From contig NZ_KB904687.1 of NCBI RefSeq assembly GCF_000380165.1, positions 1 to 40,691 on the forward strand: a DNA stretch of 40,691 nucleotides, read 5' to 3'. The position numbers were made by a program, and so were the translations under genes. Positions within the stretch are counted from its first letter, which is position 1, and each line of letters opens with the position of its first letter. Below, piece after piece: positions 1 through 7,465 of this stretch. The notes beneath the pieces are model-generated. The model saw nothing but the letters and a program-made list of their open reading frames with translations. It did no database searches and was not told where the DNA came from. Source of the stretch: Wenjunlia vitaminophila DSM 41686. GTDB taxonomy: Bacteria > Actinomycetota > Actinomycetes > Streptomycetales > Streptomycetaceae.

Positions 1-216
1 CGGCGGGCGCCCCTCACCGTCATACCGGACCCACGCCCCCTCCGGAGCCAACGCCTGACCGTCCACGAACTCGCCCGTCTCCTCCAGCCGCGCCGCGAAG
101 TCGTTCATGTACTGCACGTGCGCCGAGATCTCCTCCGGCGTCCACCGGTCCATCGGCACGTCGTTGACCGCCGCCGGGGCACCCCGGTAGTGCTTCAACA
201 GCAGGTACTTCGCCAT
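1..216 (-). CDS. YciI-like protein, 3' end cut by the window edge
   Basis: The 72 visible codons begin MAKYLLLKHYRGAPAAVNDV and continue through VQYMNDFAARLEETGEFVDG. This is the pattern of the YciI/DGPF family, small ferredoxin-like alpha/beta proteins that are common in actinomycetes, often beside ECF sigma factors, and mostly of unknown function. The ATG at 216 has a good GAGGAGA ribosome site about five bases upstream. The C-terminal part runs off the left edge, so full length and the usual C-terminal features cannot be judged. The family call comes from sequence pattern; no substrate is inferred. Confidence 0.8.
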   Translation of the reverse strand, partial: MAKYLLLKHYRGAPAAVNDVPMDRWTPEEISAHVQYMNDFAARLEETGEFVDGQALAPEGAWVRYDGEGRPP

Positions 217-340
217 CGTGGTTCTCCTCGGTACTCGTGCGACCCCCGGTGGATGCCGCCTTCACCCCCAGGACGGAGCAGGACACGGGTTCTCGACATC
301 GCCGTCCGACTTTTTTGGAATCTCGCGGACGGGCGTGGTC

Positions 341-387
341 AACGGGGCGAGCGTCGCCCGGGGCGGCCCCCGGGCGGCTCGCCCGTT
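341..387 (-). terminator. Long two-part hairpin terminator
   Basis: Two nested stems are visible: an outer arm AACGGGGCGAG (341-351) facing CTCGCCCGTT (378-387) with one bulge, and an inner perfect 9-bp stem CGCCCGGGG (355-363) with CCCCGGGCG (368-376) and a four-base loop. It lies 16 bases past the stop of the 322-residue gene and before the YciI-like gene. There is no clear U run, as is common for streptomycete terminators. Confidence 0.65.
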
Positions 388-402
388 CCGATCCTCCCGA
401 GG

Positions 403-1371
403 CTAGAAGGAGGTTCCGAAGCCGCCGATGTAGCCACCGGAGCCGAGGCTGCCGGTACCGCCGAAGCTGGGGCGGGTGGGAGGCGGGGCGGGGGTGGGGC
501 CGGAGGGGGTGGTGCGCCAGGTGTGCCGGGTCACCTGGTTCCACCAGGTGCTGAACGCCATGGGCTCGCCCAGGTCGCGGCACTCGCGCTCGACCTCGGC
601 GCACGCGTCGGGGTCCCAGGCGAACCGGGGCCGGGGGCTGGTGGAGCGCCAGAGCTCCAACAGGCTCTCCTCCAACTCGTACGCGGTCAGCCGTGGCGGC
701 GCGGGCTCGCTGGGCGCCTCCGGGGAGATCCCGATGTTCACGGTCCTGCCGCTCCTGCTCGGGGCGTGGACCCAGTGGCGGTGGGAGGCGACCGTCCGCA
801 CCACCTGGCGCAGTCGTTCCGCCGCGCGCCGGCGCTCCTCCTGGACGGCCTGCTGCTCGGCGCGGTGGGCCGCGACCAGGGCCTCGATCTCCTCGCGCAC
901 CGGGCGGTACTCCTGGGCCGCGTGCTCCAGCCGCTCCAGGAAGACCTGTTGCGCCCTCGCCGACCGTGCCGCCGTCCTGCGTCGCCTGCCGGGCCAGGGG
1001 AACGGCTCCCCCGGCGTCGCCCAGGACCTCACCCGGTGGTACAGGTCCACGGAGGCCCGTCGCCCACCGTGTGCCCGGTGCAGCTCCTCCAACGCCCGGG
1101 ACACCGCGTCGAGGTAGCGGCGCGCCGCGGCCTGCCAGCGCACGCGTTGCGCCTCGGTGCAGGAGATCCCTCCGTACCGCCCGATCTTCCACGGCCGGAA
1201 GACCACGATGTGGCCGGGCAGCGGCGCCGAGGCGACGGGGACGAAACGAGCACCGCACAGCTTCGCCGCGTCGAGGGCCACCCTGTCCTCGTCCAGCGAG
1301 ACCCGGACGGTCTCACCGGAACCGGTCTCCGTCACGACGACCGACCTTCCCGCCCCGCCGGCCGCGACCAC
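403..1371 (-). CDS. Unrecognised 322-residue protein with Gly-rich tail
   Basis: I do not recognise the family. The N-terminal 45 residues (GRSVVVTETGSGETVRVSLD) look like a compact beta segment, followed by a charged, largely helical Arg/Glu/Ala-rich middle (about residues 75-185) that may form a coiled coil. The last 35 residues are Pro/Thr-rich, then end GGTGSLGSGGYIGGFGTSF. No signal peptide or membrane segment is seen. The GTG at 1371 is the first plausible start after an in-frame stop at 1411-1413, but I see no strong ribosome site. Strong GC3 bias and the downstream terminator support a real gene. Confidence 0.55.
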   Translation of the reverse strand: MVAAGGAGRSVVVTETGSGETVRVSLDEDRVALDAAKLCGARFVPVASAPLPGHIVVFRPWKIGRYGGISCTEAQRVRWQAAARRYLDAVSRALEELHRAHGGRRASVDLYHRVRSWATPGEPFPWPGRRRRTAARSARAQQVFLERLEHAAQEYRPVREEIEALVAAHRAEQQAVQEERRRAAERLRQVVRTVASHRHWVHAPSRSGRTVNIGISPEAPSEPAPPRLTAYELEESLLELWRSTSPRPRFAWDPDACAEVERECRDLGEPMAFSTWWNQVTRHTWRTTPSGPTPAPPPTRPSFGGTGSLGSGGYIGGFGTSF

Positions 1372-1517
1372 CCGTGCGGCCCGGGCGAACTCCGCGTCGC
1401 GGCCGTCGTCTCAGGACGGCCGCACGTACCCGGGCAATACCCGCCGCAGTGGCCGGATATGCGGCCACCACCGCCGGCACCCGCCCGAGGGGCGTGCGTC
1501 AGAGGGACCGGGGGTTC

Positions 1518-1946
1518 CTACCCGTCCCCCTCACCCGCTGAGGCCACCAGGAGGAACGTCGCTCGCACGCGGTTGCCCTCGGGCGTCCGACCGAAGTCGA
1601 GGGCGCACCCGTGGCCCAGCAACAGGCGAAGCCCACGGCCGGACTCGCACTCGTCGTCCGCGTCCGGGTCGCCGACGCGCGGGAGCTGAGGTGACCGGTC
1701 ACGGACCCCGATGAGGACGTGATCCTCGTCCCTCTCGATGGTCAGGCCACATCGCGGGTCCTCAACGTGCCTGATCACGTTGGTCAGGAGCTCGCTGACC
1801 ACCAGGGCCGCGAGCTGCTCGGCCCGCTCGTCGCCCCCGAGGTGCCGCACGGATCTCCGCGCGACCTCACGCCACCCGGCAAGGCCCTTCGGCTCCGCCG
1901 ACAGGGACCAGTTGAACCCGGTCTCTTGATCCTGGGACACAGGCAT
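1518..1946 (-). CDS. RsbW/SpoIIAB-like ATP-binding protein
   Basis: This 142-residue protein has the HATPase_c_2 layout. An N-box helix (SELLTNVIRHVED, about residues 49-61) holds the Mg/ATP-binding Asn. A degenerate G1 box follows (GVRDRSPQLPRV) and then a G2-type box (SGRGLRLLLGHG). Family members are anti-sigma-factor kinases or stand-alone regulatory ATPases, and Streptomyces genomes carry dozens of them, often beside XRE/DUF397 genes as here. The ATG at 1946 starts MPVSQDQETGFNWSLSAEPK. It is divergent from the XRE gene at 2134. Its partner sigma factor or antagonist is not in the window. Confidence 0.85.
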   Translation of the reverse strand: MPVSQDQETGFNWSLSAEPKGLAGWREVARRSVRHLGGDERAEQLAALVVSELLTNVIRHVEDPRCGLTIERDEDHVLIGVRDRSPQLPRVGDPDADDECESGRGLRLLLGHGCALDFGRTPEGNRVRATFLLVASAGEGDG

Positions 1947-2049
1947 GAGGCACCTCCAACAGGGCGAGTAACGCAGGCGCGTTCACCCAACGTGGTCGGA
2001 TGTATGACACGCCGTCACCACCGATCATGCAAGTGCCCACCACTCGAGT

Positions 2050-2073
2050 CAAGTACTTGCTTGGCAACTTGCC
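2050..2073. promoter_or_regulatory. Two palindromes upstream of the XRE/DUF397 pair
   Basis: CAAGTACTTG (2050-2059) is a perfect 10-bp palindrome, and GGCAACTTGCC (2063-2073) is a perfect 5+1+5 inverted repeat. They are four bases apart, in a 187-bp divergent control region that is poorer in GC than its surroundings. Further ACTTG/CAAG half-sites occur at about 2028-2033 and 2076-2080. The clustering suggests an operator for the XRE protein encoded just downstream; this is inference. Confidence 0.4.
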
Positions 2074-2133
2074 ACGCAAGAAGACTCGCTTGAGTGTGTA
2101 CGAACGGTAACCTGCACCGCGAAGGGAGTAGCT

Positions 2134-2997
2134 GTGTCTGTTGTGTCCAACACCGGTCCGCTGGCGGCCCGGCGACAGCTCGGAGCCGCACTGCGTCGAC
2201 TCCGGGACCAACGCGCCATGACGGCGGAGGAGGTTGGCGGGCACCTCGACTGTCACCTATCGAAGGTCACGCGGCTGGAGCAGGGCAAACGCGCCTGCAC
2301 CAAACGGGACTTCGAGGCCCTGATGGATCTGTACGGGGTCGAGGCGCAGGAGCGTGAGCGACTCCACGCGCTCATGTTGCGGGGCAGACAGCGGGTCGCG
2401 CCCTGGTGGCACGCCTACCGCGATGTGATCTCAGCGAACTACGACGAGTTCCTGACGTACGAAGCGGAAGCGTCGCGCTGCCTCGAATATCAGCCGTTGC
2501 TCATCCCCGCTCAGCTTCAGACCGAAGACTACGCACGCGCGGTTACCGGCGTTGGCTTCGCCGCTCTCGGCCCTGATCAGGTGGACAGCCTGGTCGAGGT
2601 CAAGTTGAAGAGGCAAGCCCGCCTCCGCGAGGAACCTCCGCTCGAGATTCGGGCCGTGATCACGGAGGCCGCCCTACGCTTCCACGTCGGCGGCCCTGCG
2701 GTCATGCGAGATCAGCTCCGGGCACTCACCAAGGCCGCCGCAGCCCCTCACGCCAGTCTGCGGGTCATCCCTTGCTCAGCCGGCGAGAAGGGCATCGCAA
2801 CGGGAGCGTTCACCCTGTTCGGCATCGGGAATGACGCAGACGTGGCGTTCGTTGAGTCGGCAGAAGTCACAACCTTCCGCGATGAACCACTCACGCTACG
2901 TCGCCTGAACCGCTTGTTCAAGAACCTCTCCGAAGCTGCGCTGCCTGAGCAAGATAGCCTTGACCTGGTCAAACGTATCGAGAGAGAGCTGATCTGA
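2134..2997 (+). CDS. XRE-family regulator with DUF5753
   Basis: The 287-residue protein has an N-terminal helix-turn-helix (about residues 15-70; RRLRDQRAMTAEEVGGHL then LSKVTRLEQGKR) and a C-terminal DUF5753 region (about 100-285), marked by RCLEYQPLLIPAQLQTEDYA and LRVIPCSAGEKG. These proteins typically control, and act with, an adjacent DUF397 gene; Streptomyces has many such pairs, some affecting development and antibiotic production. The GTG at 2134 follows GAAGGGAG. Its stop TGA (2995-2997) is separated from the next ATG by one base. GC content looks lower than in the core genes, hinting at an accessory origin. Confidence 0.9.
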   Translation: MSVVSNTGPLAARRQLGAALRRLRDQRAMTAEEVGGHLDCHLSKVTRLEQGKRACTKRDFEALMDLYGVEAQERERLHALMLRGRQRVAPWWHAYRDVISANYDEFLTYEAEASRCLEYQPLLIPAQLQTEDYARAVTGVGFAALGPDQVDSLVEVKLKRQARLREEPPLEIRAVITEAALRFHVGGPAVMRDQLRALTKAAAAPHASLRVIPCSAGEKGIATGAFTLFGIGNDADVAFVESAEVTTFRDEPLTLRRLNRLFKNLSEAALPEQDSLDLVKRIERELI

Positions 2998-2998
2998 G

Positions 2999-3223
2999 AT
3001 GAGCGAACGGGCCGTCATGTCTGCGGCTGATGTTGAAGGCGTGTCGTGGCGCAAGAGCACCTACACGGCCAACAACGGTAACTGTGTCGAGGTGGCTGAC
3101 GGCCTCACAGGTGTCATCCCGGTCCGCGACTCCAAGGACCCGGCCGGCCCGGCCCTGCTTTTCACTTCCGACGCATGGTCCTCGTTCGTGGAGGCGGTGA
3201 AGCGGGGCGAGCTGCCTCTCTGA
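2999..3223 (+). CDS. DUF397 protein
   Basis: This 74-residue protein carries the DUF397 pattern: VSWRKSTYTANNGNCVEVAD near the N-terminus, VIPVRDSKDPAGPALLFTSDAW in the middle and a C-terminal helix FVEAVKRGEL. It is co-transcribed with the upstream XRE gene, with one base between stop and start. In characterised pairs the DUF397 partner modulates the regulator, but the molecular function is not firmly known. A terminator follows at 3239. Confidence 0.92.
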   Translation: MSERAVMSAADVEGVSWRKSTYTANNGNCVEVADGLTGVIPVRDSKDPAGPALLFTSDAWSSFVEAVKRGELPL

Positions 3224-3238
3224 CAAACGGAGAGTTGA

Positions 3239-3264
3239 AGCCCGCCTGTTCCTCGGGTGGGCTT
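3239..3264 (+). terminator. Rho-independent-type hairpin
   Basis: AGCCCGCC (3239-3246) pairs with GGTGGGCT (3256-3263), including one G-U, around a nine-base loop and followed by a short T/C stretch. It lies 16 bases after the DUF397 stop. Confidence 0.65.
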
Positions 3265-3372
3265 CCCCATGTCCGGGGAAACTGACCGGCTGGAGCGGCG
3301 GCACCGACCGAGGCGTGTGACTCTGCCGGTGCTTACCCCGAACGTCGCGGGGACACGTAGCGCCACACGAGA

Positions 3373-3915
3373 TCACATGCGGTTATGCGTAGTTGTGGAT
3401 TGCTGAGATGCCGATGCGTGCCCGCGTTCCAGCAGCGTGATGGTGACACCGGGCGCGACCTGGCGCTCGCCGACAGGTATGAATCCGCGCCGACGATAGA
3501 GCGCTATCGCGGGCAGGTTGGCGGTTCCGGTGGACACGACCGTCAGTTCCGCGGGCTCGATCGAGTCCAGGGCGTTGAGCAGTGCTGTGGCGACGCCGCG
3601 GCGGTGTGCGACGGGGTGAACCACGAGGCGGCAGATCTCCAGAGCGCCGTTCGGCAAGCGGGTCCAGGCCACCGCTCCGACAAGTCCCGACTCGTCGCGA
3701 ACTCCGAGGAACGACTCCTCACACGCGCGCAGCTGCTCGAGGGTCTCGTGCAGGGGCGGGATTCCGTCGAAGCCGATGAGCCGCGCTTCGACCGCGTATG
3801 AAGCCCGCTGGAGGTCCCACAGATGGCTCAGGATGTCGGAATCGGTCAGGTCGAGCCGGAACGGTTCACCAAGAGGCCAGTGGGATTCGGGGGCGGCGTG
3901 GGATCGGCCGGTCAT
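3373..3915 (-). CDS. GNAT-family N-acetyltransferase
   Basis: The 180-residue protein has the GNAT core: a beta4 strand GALEICRLVVHP, the pyrophosphate-binding motif A loop HRRGVATALLNAL (about residues 104-116), beta5 ELTVVSTGTAN and the helix/strand pair AIALYRRRGFIPVGERQ. Such enzymes move an acetyl group from acetyl-CoA to an amine; the acceptor cannot be predicted. The ATG at 3915 begins MTGRSHAAPESHW. It converges on the DUF397 gene and appears monocistronic. Confidence 0.9.
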   Translation of the reverse strand: MTGRSHAAPESHWPLGEPFRLDLTDSDILSHLWDLQRASYAVEARLIGFDGIPPLHETLEQLRACEESFLGVRDESGLVGAVAWTRLPNGALEICRLVVHPVAHRRGVATALLNALDSIEPAELTVVSTGTANLPAIALYRRRGFIPVGERQVAPGVTITLLERGHASASQQSTTTHNRM

Positions 3916-4129
3916 ACTGCGATTCTCTCAAAGCTCGCGTCTACCTCCGCACCGAGGCTCTTGGCCCAGCAGCGTCACTCCGATTCATCCGTGATGTGTT
4001 CAAGGAATTCAAGATGGCCAAACTCTCAGCACGCAGAGCCGGCCAAACCCCACTGAGAGCGACCTGGTGGCGCGCCTGGCCGCGACTGGCGTGCGTGGCG
4101 CGGTGGCTGCTGATGGTCGGCGCGGGCGG
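3916..4129. other. Non-coding stretch beside the transposase relic
   Basis: Upstream of the GNAT gene and before the relic I see no convincing gene in any frame. The GNAT promoter must lie here. The composition is slightly less GC-rich near 3920-4030, consistent with decayed or inserted DNA. Confidence 0.4.
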
Positions 4130-4372
4130 GGGGCTACCAAGTGACAGGAACCGTGGGTGCGGTTCGGCCTGGACCATCGCGGCAGAGGGCGCTGACGTGA
4201 CGGCGACGATGCTGGTCATGCCCGTTGTGTAGTCGATCCTGCGCCCGTCGGGGTGCAGATGCGCGTTGCCGATCTTCGGGATTCCACGGTCCCAGTCCCG
4301 GGCAGTGCGTTCGTGGCCCCCCACCTGTGCCGCAGCGTCCCGTCGCCCGGCCCTGATGGTCAGGGTCTGCCC
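4130..4372 (-). pseudogene. Relic of a transposase N-terminus, IS30-like
   Basis: On the minus strand the reading frame below a stop at 4373-4375 gives AGRRDAAAQVGGHERTARDW, then DRGIPKIGNAHLHPDGRRID and a short stretch ending HPRFLSL. From memory this resembles the N-terminal DNA-binding part of actinobacterial IS30-family transposases, ending where the HPRFLSL segment normally leads into the second helix-turn-helix. After that the frame becomes unrelated Pro/Ser-rich sequence and no DDE catalytic domain is present. No terminal inverted repeats were found. I infer a short decayed remnant. Confidence 0.45.
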
Positions 4373-5181
4373 TCAAGGAGTCGTCGCAGCGCCGGCTCCA
4401 GGTCGGGGTGGTCGCCGCGGCTGGCGGACTGGAGCAGGTCCGCCACGACCACGAGCATCACGGCGCGGCCTGACTCACCCGTGATGAGGTCGCCGAACGT
4501 CTCCCGAACCTGGTCCGCAAGCGAGGGCTCGCGGAGGGAGTAGGCCAACAGCAGCGCCGCGTCGTATCCGGCCGGGGCCAACCCCCATCCCTCCCAGTCG
4601 AGGATGACTCCGCTGGTGGTGATGTTGGCCAGGTGCAGGTCCCCGTGGGCCGTCGTCCACTCGGTGATCCTGGGCGCGGCACATCCGGTGTACTGGGGGA
4701 CCACACGGTCGATCCACTCCTGCCGTACTGCGACTCGGTCCGTGTCCACCGTGGCGATCCGGTCCAGGTCCGCGCGGAGCTGCTTCCACCAGGTGGGCGG
4801 GAGTTCCAGCGGGGAGCGTACGACCGGATCGGGTGAGCACGTGGGGGCGTCGATGTACTGGGTCAGTTCCGCCCGGTACGCCGTGTCGTCGACCACCTGG
4901 TCGTGCACGGCGTACAGGGCCGGTTTGCTCACCGTGCCGTCGAGCACGGATGCCGCGGCGGTGCCCTCCCAGATCTTGCCGCCCTGCTTCCCGGCCGGTG
5001 CGGAGACCAGCCGTAGCCAGCAGGCGCCGTGTCGGAGGTGGTCCGCGCGGCGGGACAGGGTGCGCCCGTGCCAGCCCCACACCGTGGGCCCGGTCGGGGT
5101 CACGTCGAGCGCGCCGGCCGCCGCGGTGAACGCCGCGTGCATGCTCTGTTCGGTGGCAGGGTCACGTGGGGGTGAGTACAT
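4360..5181 (-). CDS. Kinase-fold phosphotransferase (APH-like)
   Basis: The protein (273 residues from ATG 5181) has the aminoglycoside-phosphotransferase fold signature: Brenner-type catalytic loop HGDLHLANI (residues 179-187, catalytic Asp181) and metal-binding LDWEGWG (Asp195), then APAGYDAALLLAYS. The N-lobe Lys is probably in GKQGGKIWEG. Relatives phosphorylate small-molecule hydroxyls such as aminoglycosides, choline or homoserine. It is the last gene of the peptide/JmjC/reductase unit and overlaps the reductase by 20 bases if started at 5181; the Met at 5142 is an alternative, and neither has a clear ribosome site. Substrate unknown; context suggests modification of, or self-protection from, the unit's product. 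Confidence 0.8.
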   Translation of the reverse strand: MYSPPRDPATEQSMHAAFTAAAGALDVTPTGPTVWGWHGRTLSRRADHLRHGACWLRLVSAPAGKQGGKIWEGTAAASVLDGTVSKPALYAVHDQVVDDTAYRAELTQYIDAPTCSPDPVVRSPLELPPTWWKQLRADLDRIATVDTDRVAVRQEWIDRVVPQYTGCAAPRITEWTTAHGDLHLANITTSGVILDWEGWGLAPAGYDAALLLAYSLREPSLADQVRETFGDLITGESGRAVMLVVVADLLQSASRGDHPDLEPALRRLLEGRP

Positions 5182-6061
5182 CCAAGACCGTCCGGAGGTG
5201 ATCGCTGTCGAGCGGGCCGCCGGCCAAGCCGGCGAGGGCATCGTCCCAGTGTGCCGCTGTGCTGGCCGAGACCAGCACTCGTGAGACACCCGGGCACGAG
5301 GCCACGGCCAGCAGGCACGCCCCCGCGACCGACAGGCCCGGTCGGATGAAAGCGGCCAGCTCCGGGGTGGCCGCGGCCAGCAACTCGCCTCCATGCAGCG
5401 GGGCGGACGCGTAGACGTCCAGGTTGGCGACGGCTGCCTCGGCGATGGGGCCGCGGTCGTTCAGTGCCGCGGCGAGTGGGCCGGCCATGACGAGGCTGAC
5501 GGGGAGCTGCACGGCGACCAGGTGGTGGGCGCTGCCGCAAGCCGCCGCACGAGCCGCGGCAAGCAGGCCCCGCACGGTGAGCACGCCGTCGGCGAAGCCG
5601 GACCAGGTGGCGACTCCGTAGCCTCCGATGCGGCCGGCCGCGGCCTCTTCCTCGAGCACACGGAATGCCGCGGCCACCTGCTCGGGGGTTCGGGCGCCGG
5701 CACGTTCGGGGTTGTGCAGGAGCACCACCTCCAGCCGGCTCCGGCCGAGCTGCTGCCGGTTGCGGTTGAGCTGCCAGCGCACGTAGGCCGGAGCCAGGCT
5801 GTGGCCGCTGGCCGCCTCCTCCGGCGAGAGCACGCCGGCCCTTTGAGCCGCGGCCGCTTCCGCGGCCGGGACGAAGCCCACCTTCGTGGAGATGCCCAGG
5901 CGCGGGTGGGCGCGGAGCACGGGGGCGAGCAGGGTCTGGGCTCGGCCACGAAGGTAGTTCGGCGCAGTGTCCACCCAGGGGTCCGGTGCGGTGGCCGCGC
6001 GCCGTGCGGCGGCGGCCACCTCCCTGCACCGGTGCGTGCCCAGCGCCAGGGTCGCGGGCAT
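5162..6061 (-). CDS. Aldo/keto reductase-like protein
   Basis: This 299-residue protein matches the aldo/keto reductase barrel: WVDTAPNYLRGRA (Asp31, Tyr36) corresponds to the DTAxxYG motif, STKVGF (Lys60) to the catalytic Lys, LEVVLLHNPE to strand 4, and GGYGVATWSG to strand 5. The C-terminal part (PGVSRVLVSASTAAHWDDAL) resembles the NADPH-binding end. Family members reduce carbonyls with NADPH. ATG 6061 overlaps the oxygenase stop by one base (TGATG), so the two are translationally coupled. The canonical G in DTAxxYG is replaced (YLRG), and the substrate is unknown. Confidence 0.85.
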   Translation of the reverse strand: MPATLALGTHRCREVAAAARRAATAPDPWVDTAPNYLRGRAQTLLAPVLRAHPRLGISTKVGFVPAAEAAAAQRAGVLSPEEAASGHSLAPAYVRWQLNRNRQQLGRSRLEVVLLHNPERAGARTPEQVAAAFRVLEEEAAAGRIGGYGVATWSGFADGVLTVRGLLAAARAAACGSAHHLVAVQLPVSLVMAGPLAAALNDRGPIAEAAVANLDVYASAPLHGGELLAAATPELAAFIRPGLSVAGACLLAVASCPGVSRVLVSASTAAHWDDALAGLAGGPLDSDHLRTVLDVLTPT

Positions 6062-7242
6062 CACCGTGGCCCGATGGCGGTCGCGACCTGGCCGCCGACC
6101 AGTTCGCCGACCACTGCGGCCACCTGGTCGAGGATGAGGCCGGAGGCGGCGGCGAGGGTGGCCAGGGTGTGCTCGCCACCTCGGCGGAGCACGGTGAGCA
6201 GCGGCCCGACCGGGGCTGTGAACTCCCACTCGCATCCAGCTGCGGAGAACACCACGCCGTCCTCGACGGTGTGGAGGACGCTGCGGGCGGTGGTCAGCCG
6301 CACCGCCAGGTCTGGGTTGGCAGGTGGCCGACCGGTCAGGTAGGGCAGGGACGGTCGGAGCCGTCCCGGGTCGGCCGCATCCCGCGCGTCCAGGTACCGG
6401 GCGACCAGGTTCGGGTCGTCGAGAGCGGCGGTCACTTCCTTTCTCAGCAGGTCCAGGTGGGCTCTGTGCTGGTCCGCGGGCCCGTGGACGGGCAGGTCCG
6501 CGCGGATCACGTCGCGGGAACGCAACGTCTCGCACAGCCAGGTCAGCAGGTCAGCGCCGGTGTGGGTGCGCATTCCGCAGGTCAGGTGCAGGCTGTTGGT
6601 GTGCTGGTCGGCGGTGACGGCGTGCCACCAGCCGCGCGGCAGGTACAACAGGTCCCCTGGGCGCAGCACCAGGTCGGCGACGGGTTCCTCTGGTGGGGGC
6701 TGGGGTGTCTCGGTATCCACTGCCAGCGGCGCGCAGCGAGTCGGGCCGAACAGGCGCCACCGCTTGGCGCCGTGGAGTTGGACCACGATCACGTCGTGGT
6801 CATCCCAGTGCGTACCGAAGCCCTCCACCGGGGTCCACGAAGCGTAGGCGTTGACCTGGACGTGTGTGCGGAGCCAACGCTCCAGTTCTTCGGCGAGGTC
6901 CCGCACTGGTGGGTGGAGTTCGTCGACCGCGTCAAGGACCAGGCTCGCGCCGTCGGCGAGGCGGGCGTGCAGCTCGGCGGGTTGGAGGCGGTGCCAGATG
7001 GTGCGGCGGCGGGTGATCTCGGTCGTGGCGTACCGGTGTTGCGGAAGGGGCTCGCCGTTGGTGGACAGCCGCAGGCGCGGCGGCTCGAGGCGGTGGACGG
7101 CCAGCAGGTCGTTGAGGTCGGCGAAGGTGAGCAGGGCGGCGGCGTCGGGCAGGGCGCCGGGCAGGTGGCGGTAGTCGCGGCCCAGCGCCTGGGCGAGGAA
7201 GTTCTCCCCGCCCAGGCGCCGCGCGATCGACAGTGTCGTCAT
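6061..7242 (-). CDS. JmjC/cupin Fe(II)/2-oxoglutarate oxygenase
   Basis: The 393-residue protein carries a JmjC-type cupin like YcfD/RoxA and NO66/MINA53. The iron-binding triad is visible as GTHWDDHD (His145, Asp147) and LPRGWWHAV (His207). RPGDLLYLPRGWWH is the classical ribosomal-oxygenase motif, and the C-terminal about 120 residues resemble the winged-helix tail of that family. Known relatives hydroxylate Arg or His side chains in proteins. It follows the 53-residue peptide gene by 17 bases and is coupled to the reductase downstream. ATG 7242 has only a poor ribosome site, so coupling to the peptide gene, or a start a few codons upstream, is possible. Confidence 0.85.
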   Translation of the reverse strand: MTTLSIARRLGGENFLAQALGRDYRHLPGALPDAAALLTFADLNDLLAVHRLEPPRLRLSTNGEPLPQHRYATTEITRRRTIWHRLQPAELHARLADGASLVLDAVDELHPPVRDLAEELERWLRTHVQVNAYASWTPVEGFGTHWDDHDVIVVQLHGAKRWRLFGPTRCAPLAVDTETPQPPPEEPVADLVLRPGDLLYLPRGWWHAVTADQHTNSLHLTCGMRTHTGADLLTWLCETLRSRDVIRADLPVHGPADQHRAHLDLLRKEVTAALDDPNLVARYLDARDAADPGRLRPSLPYLTGRPPANPDLAVRLTTARSVLHTVEDGVVFSAAGCEWEFTAPVGPLLTVLRRGGEHTLATLAAASGLILDQVAAVVGELVGGQVATAIGPR

Positions 7243-7259
7243 CGCGAGTTCGGCCGTGC

Positions 7260-7421
7260 TCAGTCGTTGCCGTCCGAGCGGCCGGTGCCGCCGCCGTCCG
7301 ACTCGGCCATCGAGGTAGCGCGGTCCCGGGCGGCGACGACCCGCCGCCGGGCCAGCACCAGGCCCTCCAAGTCGGTCGGACGGTTACCCGAGGACTGGGC
7401 GATGGTGGAGTTCACTCGCAT
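7260..7421 (-). CDS. 53-residue peptide, candidate RiPP precursor
   Basis: The peptide begins MRVNSTIAQSSGNRPTDLEG, continues LVLARRRVVAARDRATSMAE and ends SDGGGTGRSDGND. It is Arg-rich in the middle and Gly/Asp/Ser-rich at the tail, a leader/core-like division, with no Cys and no membrane segment. The ATG at 7421 has one of the best ribosome sites of the window (AGAAGGAGGG, about four bases from the start). It is the first gene of a unit encoding an oxygenase, a reductase and a kinase-fold enzyme. A modified ribosomal peptide is an inference from gene order; it could instead be a small regulatory protein. I do not recognise the family. Confidence 0.6.
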   Translation of the reverse strand: MRVNSTIAQSSGNRPTDLEGLVLARRRVVAARDRATSMAESDGGGTGRSDGND

Positions 7422-7434
7422 GATCCCTCCTTCT

Positions 7435-7465
7435 GAAGTGCCGGACCGGGGTGGTTCGGCACTTC
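7435..7465. promoter_or_regulatory. 13-bp inverted repeat between peptide gene and regulator
   Basis: GAAGTGCCGGACC (7435-7447) faces GGTTCGGCACTTC (7453-7465) across the five-base loop GGGGT. All 13 pairs form, one as G-U. It sits just upstream of the peptide gene's ribosome site and about 140 bases from the divergent XRE-TPR gene. It can be a protein operator or an mRNA hairpin in the peptide leader. Confidence 0.6.

Noticed and set aside
2094-2357. Short frame overlapping the start of the XRE gene
   Set aside because: Out of phase with the helix-turn-helix; no ribosome site.
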